From contig NZ_CP162133.1 of the NCBI RefSeq assembly GCF_040833955.1, positions 2,068,001 to 2,132,000 of the forward strand: 64,000 nucleotides of DNA, in the 5' to 3' direction. Position numbers and translations under genes: made by a program. Below, piece after piece: positions 22,006-30,238 of this stretch. The notes below the pieces were generated by a model. It did not search any database, was not told the origin of the DNA, and saw only the letters and a program-made list of their open reading frames with translations. The DNA comes from Leptospira sp. WS60.C2 (GTDB taxonomy: Bacteria; Spirochaetota; Leptospiria; Leptospirales; Leptospiraceae). Position 1 is the stretch's first letter, and the number at the start of each line of letters is the position of its first letter.

Positions 22006-22350
22006 CTACAGAACTTTAAACGGTAATAAACCGATGGATCTGGACTTTCTAATTTCACGAGCAAGGGCTCTTTGGTGTTTGCCACAAGTTCCAGTGATTC
22101 TTCTTGGAATGATTTTTCCTCGGTTGGTCACAAATCTTTCTAAGATATCAACTCGTTTGTAATCAAGACCTGCAAGTAACGCTTTGTCTGCGCAGAACTT
22201 ACATACTTTCTTTTTGTATTTTGCGTTTTTTCGACCGAATTTGCCTTCTCCGTCTTTACCACGGAAACCGCCTTTTTCGTCGTCATCCATCCCGTCCATA
22301 CTGTCACGGGAATCTATTCTTGTATCATCAATATTTGCTGTTTCGCTCAT
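22006..22350 (-). CDS. rpsR: 30S ribosomal protein S18, zinc-binding form with acidic N-terminal extension
   Basis: S18 binds S6 on the platform of the small subunit. The conserved body (last ~70 residues) has [18 protein letters not shown] and [12 protein letters not shown]. Cysteines in CKFC and a C-x2-H in CGKH indicate the zinc-binding variant. The protein is 114 residues, about 40 longer than typical, because of an Asp/Gly-rich tail before the body ([14 protein letters not shown]). The ATG at 22350 is chosen because AGGTGATG precedes it; an in-frame ATG and GTG lie 2 and 3 codons upstream. Confidence 0.95.
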   Translation of the reverse strand: MSETANIDDTRIDSRDSMDGMDDDEKGGFRGKDGEGKFGRKNAKYKKKVCKFCADKALLAGLDYKRVDILERFVTNRGKIIPRRITGTCGKHQRALAREIRKSRSIGLLPFKVL

Positions 22351-22362
22351 TGTCATCACCTA

Positions 22363-22800
22363 TCAAAAAGGAATGTCGTCATCACCGGCTGGATAATCAT
22401 CATAACCACTACTTATGCCGGAATCATAAGAACTGGAACTGTCAGAACGGTCTCCTGATCCACCACCTTGTCCTTGACCACCTAATAGTTGTGCAGTCTC
22501 GACATATACGCGGATTTTAGAGGCTTTTTTGCCTTCAGGAGTTTCCCATGACTGTTGTTGGAGTCTACCTTCAATCGCTACTTGTTTTCCTTTACCAGCA
22601 TATTGTTTCAATATGTCAGCAAGTCGGCCCCATGCAACGCAGTCGAAATAATGAGTTTCCTCTTTTTTTTCGCCGTTTGTCACATACACTCTGTTATTCG
22701 CAATTGAAAAATTGACAACAGAACTCCCGTTCACCGATTTAAATTCCGGATCACGAGTCATACGACCGATGAGTAGTACTTTGTTTAGATCGTTAGCCAT
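22363..22800 (-). CDS. ssb: Single-stranded DNA-binding protein
   Basis: A 145-residue SSB. The OB-fold (1-110) has NKVLLIGRMTRDPEFK, HYFDCVAWGRLAD, and VAIEGRLQQQSWE. A Gly/Ser-rich linker leads to the acidic tip DDDIPF that recruits repair and replication partners. The start overlaps the rpsF stop by 8 bases, so translation is likely coupled. Confidence 0.97.
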   Translation of the reverse strand: MANDLNKVLLIGRMTRDPEFKSVNGSSVVNFSIANNRVYVTNGEKKEETHYFDCVAWGRLADILKQYAGKGKQVAIEGRLQQQSWETPEGKKASKIRVYVETAQLLGGQGQGGGSGDRSDSSSSYDSGISSGYDDYPAGDDDIPF

Positions 22801-23068
22801 TTGCCCTAATTACGAGGGTTTTTAAGATGTTGGCATTGAGTTTGAACTCATGCTCAATCTTAGCTACTTCTGCAGGTGATCCAGAACACTTTGTCAAAAT
22901 AAAATGACCTTGTTCGTCTTGTCCAACGGGATGCCAGAGTCTTTTAGAACCCCAATCCTCTTCGCCTTGGATCGTGAAGTTGTATTTGGAGAGAAGTTCC
23001 TTAACGGCAGACTTCGTCTCTTCTACATTCCCTTCACGAAGAATATTCGTGATTTCGTAGTTTCTCAT
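22793..23068 (-). CDS. rpsF: 30S ribosomal protein S6
   Basis: S6 forms a dimer with S18 in the 30S platform. The 91-residue reading starts MRNYEITNILREG, the family N-terminus. The frame is open 43 codons upstream, but AGGAG lies just before the ATG at 23068 and the family length fits. First gene of the long minus-strand operon. Confidence 0.95.
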   Translation of the reverse strand: MRNYEITNILREGNVEETKSAVKELLSKYNFTIQGEEDWGSKRLWHPVGQDEQGHFILTKCSGSPAEVAKIEHEFKLNANILKTLVIRANG

Positions 23069-23084
23069 ATTTCTCCTATGGGTA

Positions 23085-23110
23085 TACCTACATAGAAACA
23101 CTTGTAGGTA
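23085..23110 (-). promoter_or_regulatory. Leader hairpin upstream of rpsF
   Basis: A perfect 8-base inverted repeat (TACCTACA at 23085-23092 and TGTAGGTA at 23103-23110) with a 10-base loop lies between the candidate promoter and the ribosome binding site of rpsF. It could be a binding site for ribosomal-protein feedback, but it does not show the CCG bulge of the known S6:S18 leader motif as far as I can judge. Confidence 0.4.
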
Positions 23111-23117
23111 GAAGAAT

Positions 23118-23145
23118 TTGTTAGTTTCCACTAGGGTTTTGCCAA
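23118..23145 (-). promoter_or_regulatory. Candidate sigma-70-type promoter of the rpsF operon
   Basis: Reading the minus strand, TTGGCA (23145-23140) and TAACAA (23123-23118) are separated by 16 bases, close to the -35/-10 consensus. This puts the transcript start about 40 bases upstream of the rpsF ATG. Seen by eye only; no other pair in the 150-base divergent region is as good. Confidence 0.4.
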
Positions 23146-23219
23146 TGGGGCCTAGGGTCAATGGAATTTCTTCTTGGAGCCCTGAATCCCTTCCCATTCT
23201 ATGGAATTTCTAACAGTTT

Positions 23220-23942
23220 ATGGGTGAAAAATCAAATTTTCCAGAAGTTTGGGGACTGGCTCTTGGCCTCTTTTTAGCACTGTATGCTGGTTTTTTAAAC
23301 CACATCACCCCCAAAGAACCCGCCCTCGACAACCACTCCGGATTCGAATCCACCCTCCTTGGTCTTGAAATGGCAGAAACTCCGAAACAGGTGCAGGACC
23401 TCATCGGAATTCCCGATACCATCGACTTTTTCCACCTTTCCACAGAATACCGTAGGGTCCATTATTTTGATTTTGGCTTTATCTTTTGTTATTTGGCGTT
23501 TTTAACCTACACGGGCCATTATGCAGGTAGGAAAGTGCGCCCTATCTTTCTCAAAATCTTTATGGGAATGATCCTACTTCTTGTGATTGCAGGGTTTGCC
23601 GACCTCATTGAAAACATTCTCATCCTGAATGTCTTAGATGCCAAAACTGCCGAGGAAATGACTCCTTCCTTGGAGTATCTCAAACCCACTTCTCAACTGA
23701 AATGGTTTTGTTTGTTTTCTTATGTGGCAATTGTTTCCGTATACTTTTGGTTATACGAAAAAGGATGGATTTTAAAGAGTGCGGCACTTCTATTTTTTAC
23801 AGGTTTTTTCCTTCAGATGTTTTCTATCATTCGAACCAATTTACTCGAACTCAGTTTCCCTTTCTTTGCACTAGGAATGGTTTGCAGCTGGTTTCATTAT
23901 GGTTTTAGTTTGGCTTTTAGTTCTTTATCGAAAAAAACATAA
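23220..23942 (+). CDS. Multi-pass membrane protein of unknown function
   Basis: A 240-residue protein with about six hydrophobic segments (near 10-28, 80-98, 108-130, 160-178, 187-203, 208-230). No family recognised. It is divergent from rpsF, and its 3' end overlaps the end of the convergent CapA-like gene by 46 bases. Probably inner membrane. Confidence 0.75.
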   Translation: MGEKSNFPEVWGLALGLFLALYAGFLNHITPKEPALDNHSGFESTLLGLEMAETPKQVQDLIGIPDTIDFFHLSTEYRRVHYFDFGFIFCYLAFLTYTGHYAGRKVRPIFLKIFMGMILLLVIAGFADLIENILILNVLDAKTAEEMTPSLEYLKPTSQLKWFCLFSYVAIVSVYFWLYEKGWILKSAALLFFTGFFLQMFSIIRTNLLELSFPFFALGMVCSWFHYGFSLAFSSLSKKT

Positions 23943-25039
23943 CCCCTTCCCCCAGAAATCACCAAATCGGTACCAAGTTGTTTGCAAAGAATTGCATATT
24001 CTTTTAAAAAATTTTCTGCTTCTTTTGGACCGAGCGGAAAAAAATAATGATCCCCTGGTAAACTTTGGTGTTTTCCAAACACAGGAATCACTTCCACAAA
24101 CAAAAGTTTGTCGCCCTCAAAATGAGTCACAACAGAAATATTGTGTTTTAAATATTGATTTTTCGATCCAAAGAAAAAATTTCCAAGCGAATACACCACA
24201 ATCCCTTTGGGAAAGACTTCGATCCCTTGTGGCACATGTGGGTGGTGTCCAATGATCACCTTATAACCTGCGTTAATTAAATATTTTGCCGCATTTCGTT
24301 CGGTATCCATCGGTGTTGGGTTGTATTCCACTCCCCAATGTACGGAGAGTATGTTCACTTGGCCTGGTTTTGTTTTTTTAACAAGTTTTTCTGCCGTTGC
24401 CACACGGAAGTATGCTGCACCAGGTGAATTTGCTCCCGAAAACAACCTGGTTTCTCCCGTATCAGAAAAAGAAAACAATCGAAATTCTGTGTTTTGTTTT
24501 TTGACAACGATGGGTTGCAAAGCATGGTCAGTGTTTTTGCCAGCGCCTGTATGTGCGATTTTAAACTCTTCTAATAAATCCAAAGTTTCAAAAAGTCCAT
24601 TTTCACCAAAGTCCATAGTGTGATTGTTTCCTAAGAACACTCCATCAATTCCCAATGATCGTAAAACTGTTAGATCTTTGCGTTCCCCATAAAAGACATA
24701 GGACTTTCGCTTATCTGCTGTGGGTGTTTTGTGAAGGATTGGTGTTTCCAGATTGATGAAGCGAAAATCAAACTGATGGAGAAAATGGAAAAAACTTCGA
24801 AACGGAAAAAATACATCTTCAGAGCGCATCGAATCGCGCACACCCCAATTGAACATCACATCCCCACCAAACCAAAGCTTTGTGGAATTTGAATAAAGAA
24901 GAGTTTCACCAGTTTCTGTTTGAAACTGATAAAGGGATTTTACTGGCAATTCTACTGGATCTTCCGGCGCTTCGGGAAGATCTGCGGAAAATAGGAAAAT
25001 GGGAAGAAAAAGATAAAAAAGAAAAAGCTTTTGATTCAT
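23897..25039 (-). CDS. CapA/PgsA-like metallophosphoesterase-fold protein
   Basis: A 380-residue exported protein with a signal peptide ending near FLFSADLPEAPE. The CapA (poly-gamma-glutamate synthesis) fold is recognised from FGGDVMFNWGVRD, INLETPILHK, LGNNHTMDFGENG, SVHWGVEYNPTP, GHHPHVPQG, and VYSLGNFFFGS, with likely metal ligands among these His/Asp/Asn residues. No other capsule or polyglutamate genes are here, so the substrate is unknown; CapA homologues are widespread without such pathways. Downstream of the lipoprotein gene by 3 bases, same strand. Confidence 0.88.
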   Translation of the reverse strand: MNQKLFLFYLFLPIFLFSADLPEAPEDPVELPVKSLYQFQTETGETLLYSNSTKLWFGGDVMFNWGVRDSMRSEDVFFPFRSFFHFLHQFDFRFINLETPILHKTPTADKRKSYVFYGERKDLTVLRSLGIDGVFLGNNHTMDFGENGLFETLDLLEEFKIAHTGAGKNTDHALQPIVVKKQNTEFRLFSFSDTGETRLFSGANSPGAAYFRVATAEKLVKKTKPGQVNILSVHWGVEYNPTPMDTERNAAKYLINAGYKVIIGHHPHVPQGIEVFPKGIVVYSLGNFFFGSKNQYLKHNISVVTHFEGDKLLFVEVIPVFGKHQSLPGDHYFFPLGPKEAENFLKEYAILCKQLGTDLVISGGRGYVFFDKELKAKLKP

Positions 25040-25042
25040 TAC

Positions 25043-25837
25043 TTAAAATCGAAAGACTTGAGGAGACACCTCAGTGATTTGAGATTTTTTCAATTTAATT
25101 TGAATGAGAACATTTTCCTTTTCGGTATCAAGGCTCACCACTTTCGTTGTGATTTCTTTTGGAGGATGTGATTGGTTCACATTCGTTTTTACGATCGCTA
25201 TGGCTTTTAGACCTCGTTTTCCACTAGTCAATTCCAAACGATCCAAACTTCCTTCTTTAAAAAAATATTCATAATCTCCGTCCCCTTTGGAAAGAGCAAC
25301 CCTCGCATCATCAGTGTTAAACCTAGCTTTCGGATTTTGGATTTCGTTTAAATAATTTCCAGTGAGATACTCATAAATCACAGGAAACGGTATCGAATAC
25401 TTTTTTGATGTGTTTGGATCTTGGATGAGGATGTCTCCCATCGGCAGGGTTTGGATTTCCTTTGTGCTTGTGGGTTTGATTTGGATTTGATCCCCATTTG
25501 CAATTAGTTCCGTGAAAATCATTCCAAAGAACTGGTCCATGAGTTGGATTTTGACTTGTTTGGTCTCCTTGGAAACGTAGACCTTTCCATCCAAATATAC
25601 ATTGTCTTTTTTGGGAACAAACGTTTGAATCTGCATAGAAAAATCGGATTTAAAACTAGGAAAGTCTGGATTTTTATCCAAAACTTGTTTTAAAAAAACT
25701 TTGCTCGCGCTGTCTTTTGCGCCAACATACTTTCCGTCACTTTTTCCGATGAAATTAGGATCTTCCACTTCTGCCGATCGACAGGAAACAAGGAATATGC
25801 TCACATAAAATACAAAACAAATCCATCGAACCATCAT
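25043..25837 (-). CDS. Lipoprotein of unknown function, LolA/LolB-like or DUF4292-like
   Basis: A 264-residue protein with a lipoprotein signal: hydrophobic CFVFYVSIFLVSC with the lipid-bearing Cys at about residue 19. The mature part has a beta-rich pattern (FSMQIQTFV, YLDGKVYVSKETKQVKIQLMD) that resembles outer-membrane lipoprotein-sorting folds; this is a weak visual resemblance. The start overlaps the upstream TPR gene by 4 bases (ATGATGG), and the CapA-like gene follows, so the three form an operon. Confidence 0.75.
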   Translation of the reverse strand: MMVRWICFVFYVSIFLVSCRSAEVEDPNFIGKSDGKYVGAKDSASKVFLKQVLDKNPDFPSFKSDFSMQIQTFVPKKDNVYLDGKVYVSKETKQVKIQLMDQFFGMIFTELIANGDQIQIKPTSTKEIQTLPMGDILIQDPNTSKKYSIPFPVIYEYLTGNYLNEIQNPKARFNTDDARVALSKGDGDYEYFFKEGSLDRLELTSGKRGLKAIAIVKTNVNQSHPPKEITTKVVSLDTEKENVLIQIKLKKSQITEVSPQVFRF

Positions 25838-27828
25838 TCTGAAATTTCCTTCTCCACTCGTTTGATTTTAGACACCAAGTCTTTGTTAGACGTTTGTTTG
25901 TCATTAGAGAGTGAAAGTTTATAAAATTGTAATGCGTTAACAGGATCTTTTTTTGCCAAATACACATCACCCAAATGTTCATAAATTACGGGATCCTCAA
26001 ATCCACGCTCCAAAGCAAGAGATGCCGCAAAATTAAGATGTAACAGTGCTGAGTTGTATTCTTTTTTTCGAAAGTACACCCAACCCAAACTATCCTGATA
26101 AGCAGGATTATCAGGTTCTAGAGCAATGGCTTGGTTTAAAAGAGAACTTGCTTCTTCTGGATAAATATCCTTCTCTGCATAAAGATAACCTAAATAGTTC
26201 ATGGCATTGGAAGCGTTCGGATTGAGAGAGATTGTTTTTTTTAAGTCAGATTCTGTTTCAGGAAACCGTTTGAGCTTATCAAACGCACTCGCTCGGTAAA
26301 AATAAAAATTAGGATTGTTTGGATCCATCCCAATGGCTTCCGTATAATCTTTAACACTATCCTCATAACGTTCCAATTGAAAATAGGCTAACCCTCGGAG
26401 ATAATAGTGAGTGGAACTTGGTTTTTCAGAAAGAGTTTGCGATAAGATATCAATCGAAACTTGCTCTTTTTTTAAATTCCCTTGTAGATAAAGATATGCC
26501 AGACGAAATCGCATTCGAACGTTTTTTTCCAGATCCAAATTCAATCGAATCGCTTCTTTGATTGAGAGGATCGCATGATTCCACTTGCCCAACATTTCTT
26601 GGCAGGCAGAGATTTTTTCTAAATAATTGACTTTAGCATCCGTTAGATTTGGATCCAAACGAGAAAGTCCTCGTCGTAAGATTCGTTCGGCAAGACCATA
26701 CTGACGGTATTCGTATGCATACTGCGCCGTTTCTGCATTGAGTACCTCATAGTCAGGTTCATTGTTTTGATCTGCAAGCTCAAGGAGCGCTACCCTAGGA
26801 GATAACCTTCCTGGATTGGATTGGATATACGCTTTTAATTTTTCAGTAAGACCATACGTGTGGCCGTTTACCTGTTGGTAAAGTATAGGAATGATTCCGT
26901 CTTTTGGAATTTTTTTCTCCGCTTTGAGAGTCGCAAAAAACTTCGGAGCAATGTCACGAGCATCCAAAAAATAAATCTCAGCTAACATATGAGATGCATC
27001 AATATCTCTTGGATTTTTTTCTCGAATTTGCTCCAAATACAATTTTGACATTTTAAAATCACCTAACACAAAATAAATTTGTGCTAATCGAAACAAAACT
27101 TCCATGTCTGATTTATTGACTGAAGTGTATTCCTTGTAACGTTTTATGGCAATTTTAGGATAATCTAATTTATAGTTGAGCTCACCCAAAGACTTTGCTG
27201 TTACATATTTGTATTTGGAATGATTGTCTCGTCTTTCAATGACAAAGGAAAGTGCTGTATAATACAAGAGAGACTGATTCCACATTTTTCTCTCAAAATA
27301 CAAATTACCAAGTAGGTATAAGAAGTCTGGGTCATTGGGAAACGAAACAAGATCACGCTCGAGCACCTCCGTCGCCTTAGTGAGGTCCTGTTCTCTTAAG
27401 CGAATTCGCATTTGCAAAATCACAAGTTCCTTTGTGACTTCTTTCGCATTTTGTTTGGCGATCTCAGACCATTCCCATGCCTTTGTGGGATTTGCTAATT
27501 CTAAATAGGTTTGTGCTTGGATTTCTGCCGTTTGGGCCGTTGGACCTTTACCCTTTTCTTTTTGGCAGGCATGGTACTGATCCATAAAGGCAATCGATGC
27601 CTCAAAGGACTTTCGTGCCTCAGTGCCTTTCTTTCGATTGTTCGCTTGGTAACCGTCAATTTGTTCCTGGATGGCACGAGACAGGAGGTATTCGCCGGGA
27701 ACCCCTGGCTCTAAAAAGGAACAATCTTTTTCTTTTGGTTTGGGATCTGCTTGGGAATAAGAAACAGAAAGAAAACATACGAAAACAAAGAGGATTTGTT
27801 GATTAAAAGTTTTAATTGCTTGAAACAT
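25834..27828 (-). CDS. Exported tetratricopeptide repeat protein
   Basis: A 664-residue protein with an N-terminal signal peptide (hydrophobic ILFVFVCFLSVSYSQA). Most of the rest is TPR units; clear ones are THYYLRGLAYFQLERYEDSV, FYFYRASAFDKLKRFPET, NYLGYLYAEKDIYPEEA, and SLGWVYFRKKEYNSALLH (about 480-640). TPR arrays act as protein-interaction scaffolds, here probably in the periplasm. It is the first gene of the TPR-lipoprotein-CapA operon and starts close to, and divergent from, the CHAT/sigma operon. Confidence 0.88.
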   Translation of the reverse strand: MFQAIKTFNQQILFVFVCFLSVSYSQADPKPKEKDCSFLEPGVPGEYLLSRAIQEQIDGYQANNRKKGTEARKSFEASIAFMDQYHACQKEKGKGPTAQTAEIQAQTYLELANPTKAWEWSEIAKQNAKEVTKELVILQMRIRLREQDLTKATEVLERDLVSFPNDPDFLYLLGNLYFERKMWNQSLLYYTALSFVIERRDNHSKYKYVTAKSLGELNYKLDYPKIAIKRYKEYTSVNKSDMEVLFRLAQIYFVLGDFKMSKLYLEQIREKNPRDIDASHMLAEIYFLDARDIAPKFFATLKAEKKIPKDGIIPILYQQVNGHTYGLTEKLKAYIQSNPGRLSPRVALLELADQNNEPDYEVLNAETAQYAYEYRQYGLAERILRRGLSRLDPNLTDAKVNYLEKISACQEMLGKWNHAILSIKEAIRLNLDLEKNVRMRFRLAYLYLQGNLKKEQVSIDILSQTLSEKPSSTHYYLRGLAYFQLERYEDSVKDYTEAIGMDPNNPNFYFYRASAFDKLKRFPETESDLKKTISLNPNASNAMNYLGYLYAEKDIYPEEASSLLNQAIALEPDNPAYQDSLGWVYFRKKEYNSALLHLNFAASLALERGFEDPVIYEHLGDVYLAKKDPVNALQFYKLSLSNDKQTSNKDLVSKIKRVEKEISE

Positions 27829-27866
27829 CAGTAGATTCCGGCAAAGATCGGGTACAGGGACAATCC

Positions 27867-29123
27867 TTGAACCAAATCTTCCGAGAAAATTTAAAATACA
27901 TTTTGGCTGTTCTCATCGTGTGGGCAATCACTTTCCCATGGATTCTGAGAAACAAGGACACGATCCTGGCCAGATTGACCCTCACCTACAATTCGTTTTT
28001 TGGTTATCCCAACCCGCGAATTGCCCATGGTCTCATTGCCAAGGGAGATGCCATCCTTGAAGGCAGAAAAGAAGGGGGAACAGACCTTTTCCAAAACATC
28101 AGTCAGTTTTTTAGTGCCGAAGACAATACCAAAGGAAGTGTTTTGCCACTCGATCTTTCGCTCATGGAAAAAGCATGCCTTTACTACCGAAGTAAAGAAC
28201 ATGTGGAAGACCATTTTTTAGAACTCACTTGGCGAGAAAAAGCGATGGAATGGGGATCACCTCTTTTCCAAAGAATGGCACCACAAGGTGAATTGTTACT
28301 CGGACCCAATCCAAAAGAATATTGGAACTCTCATATTGAAGCCGTTCTCACAGCACTCGATTATTACAAACGTGCTCTGCGGTTTTCGGGTCCCGAACTC
28401 ATTGCTCCTAAAAAAATTGAATCGGTTGCTTGGGCTAGTTGTCGCCCGAGTGAGATCTTACTTGCTTACAAAACACATATGGTGGAGACCGAATCGTATG
28501 TGTTACAAAAACTAACGGAAAAAGAAAAAGTCCCAAGTGGACTGAGTTCCGTTCAGAAACGAAGTGTTGTCTTATCTTCCATCAAACGAAGTGATTTTTC
28601 AGAGGTTTCTGCGAATGATTATTTAGAATCACTCCTCCGCCAAATCCTCCTCACAGGAATGAAACAATTTTCTCCCAAAGAAATGGATGAGATTTATGAA
28701 CGAATTTTGTATTTTGTGGGTTCTGATGAAAGGGAATACTTAAAGTTCAAATTTAGACGGGGTGAATTGTTTTTCCAATTAGGAAGCGAAGAACTGGTAT
28801 ACTACCAAAAAGCAGCAATTGAATTCAAAGAAGCATCCAATATCCAGCTGGCATCCGAGATTGAAGACATCAACTTACCAGCACTTCTTGTCCATGAATT
28901 TGAATCTAAATTAAAACAAGCTGAAAGTTATCACAAACTCAAAGAGAATAACAAAAGTTTAGTGATCTTAGATTCCTTAAAATCAAAACTTCGGAATGTG
29001 GACGAACGAAGTGTTGGTGGGAAAAAAGACGATCTTCTAAAAGCCTATCACAATTTAAACCGATCCGTTCTACGTAAGCTCGGACGTTTCGAAGAAGCAG
29101 ATGAAATCCCATTTAACGAATGA
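27867..29123 (+). CDS. Single-pass membrane protein with helical (TPR-like) extracytoplasmic part
   Basis: Read from TTG at 27867 it has 418 residues; CAGGGA lies 7 bases upstream. A TTG at 27816 would also fit the frame but would overlap the divergent TPR gene start. One membrane segment (YILAVLIVWAITFPWIL) near the N-terminus is followed by a long helical region with degenerate repeat units, such as RRGELFFQLGSEELVYYQKA. No family recognised. Its last 23 bases overlap the cysteine-desulfurase-like gene, making it the first gene of the operon that runs through the CHAT protease and sigma factor genes. Confidence 0.75.
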   Translation: MNQIFRENLKYILAVLIVWAITFPWILRNKDTILARLTLTYNSFFGYPNPRIAHGLIAKGDAILEGRKEGGTDLFQNISQFFSAEDNTKGSVLPLDLSLMEKACLYYRSKEHVEDHFLELTWREKAMEWGSPLFQRMAPQGELLLGPNPKEYWNSHIEAVLTALDYYKRALRFSGPELIAPKKIESVAWASCRPSEILLAYKTHMVETESYVLQKLTEKEKVPSGLSSVQKRSVVLSSIKRSDFSEVSANDYLESLLRQILLTGMKQFSPKEMDEIYERILYFVGSDEREYLKFKFRRGELFFQLGSEELVYYQKAAIEFKEASNIQLASEIEDINLPALLVHEFESKLKQAESYHKLKENNKSLVILDSLKSKLRNVDERSVGGKKDDLLKAYHNLNRSVLRKLGRFEEADEIPFNE

Positions 29124-30234
29124 TATAAAGTATTTCGACTACAACGCTACCCATCCTCCCTATGCGGAAATTCTGAAATCTTCTTTAGAGGAATACTTAG
29201 ATAGTTTTTATAACCCATCAGGGATCTCTCGTTTTTCTCTAAAAAACCAAGGAAAAATCGAACAAACACGAAAATACTTAAGCCAAATCACAGGAGGACA
29301 AGAAAAACAATTTGTTTTTTCTTCCACTGGAACAGAAGCAAATCATCTTTTGGTTCAAAGTTTACGCGTGTTATACCCTGATTTGGATTCCGTCATTGTT
29401 TCGCCCTTTGAACATTCCAGTATGTATGCGGCATTGGATACTTATGGATTTTCCCCCATCCTCTTAAAAACAGATCGCACAGGAATCATCAACTTAAACC
29501 ATCTAGAAACCCTATTACAAGAAAATCCAAAACCAGTGATCTGTTTGTATGCCGGAAACGAAACAGGAGTCATCCAACCAGCAGAAGAAATTTTTAAACT
29601 CACAAAACAATTTGGTCAACTTTTCTATAGTGACTTGATGCAAGCTTTTTGTAAAATCCCTGTCCCCTTTTCTTCTTTTGATGGTTACACGTTTTCTGGC
29701 CATAAAATCGGTGCAGGCATGGGCGCGGCCGTCACTTATTTACCCACAGAAAACAAAAACTTTCGTCTGTTTGGTGGCGGGAATCAAGAAAACGAACACA
29801 GAGCAGGAACAGAAAATACATATGCCATCTCTTGTTTGCAAAAGGTAGCAGAATTACAACTGGCTCATTTAGAAGAAAAAAACATTCGCTTAAAAGAGTT
29901 TCAAATCCACCTCGAAAATGAACTAGAATCTTTGGGTTGTGAAATCATTGCAAAACAAGAAAACCGACTTCCGAACACGACGTTTCTCATCCTACCGATC
30001 CAAACGGTTGATTTTTTTCTATTAGGACTGGAAGAAAAAGGGATCATTGTATCCACAGGAAGTTCCTGTAAATCCAGAGCCAGAGAAGCTTCTAAATCCT
30101 TACTCTTCATGGGTTATTCAGAGGAAAAGGCACTCAAAGCAATTCGCATCTCCACTGGAAGCTTTACAAAACTAGAAGATATTAATATCCTTATAGAACA
30201 AATGAAAGAACTAATCGAAACATTTAGTATCTAG
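29101..30234 (+). CDS. Cysteine desulfurase-like class V aminotransferase
   Basis: A 377-residue PLP enzyme. N-terminal YFDYNATHPP is the NifS/IscS start motif. The Schiff-base lysine is in YTFSGHKIGAG, and the sulfur-carrying cysteine in STGSSCKSRAREASK, followed by KAIRISTGSFT. These support cysteine desulfurase (cysteine to alanine plus enzyme-bound persulfide). No iscU, thiI or mnmA is nearby, so the acceptor is unknown. It sits between an unrelated membrane protein and the CHAT protease gene, with 23 bases overlap and 4 bases spacing. Confidence 0.9.
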   Translation: MKSHLTNDIKYFDYNATHPPYAEILKSSLEEYLDSFYNPSGISRFSLKNQGKIEQTRKYLSQITGGQEKQFVFSSTGTEANHLLVQSLRVLYPDLDSVIVSPFEHSSMYAALDTYGFSPILLKTDRTGIINLNHLETLLQENPKPVICLYAGNETGVIQPAEEIFKLTKQFGQLFYSDLMQAFCKIPVPFSSFDGYTFSGHKIGAGMGAAVTYLPTENKNFRLFGGGNQENEHRAGTENTYAISCLQKVAELQLAHLEEKNIRLKEFQIHLENELESLGCEIIAKQENRLPNTTFLILPIQTVDFFLLGLEEKGIIVSTGSSCKSRAREASKSLLFMGYSEEKALKAIRISTGSFTKLEDINILIEQMKELIETFSI

Positions 30235-30238
30235 TCCT

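Noticed and set aside
22350..22359. Alternative GTG and ATG starts 3 and 2 codons upstream for rpsR
   Set aside because: The best-spaced ribosome binding site favours the ATG at 22350.
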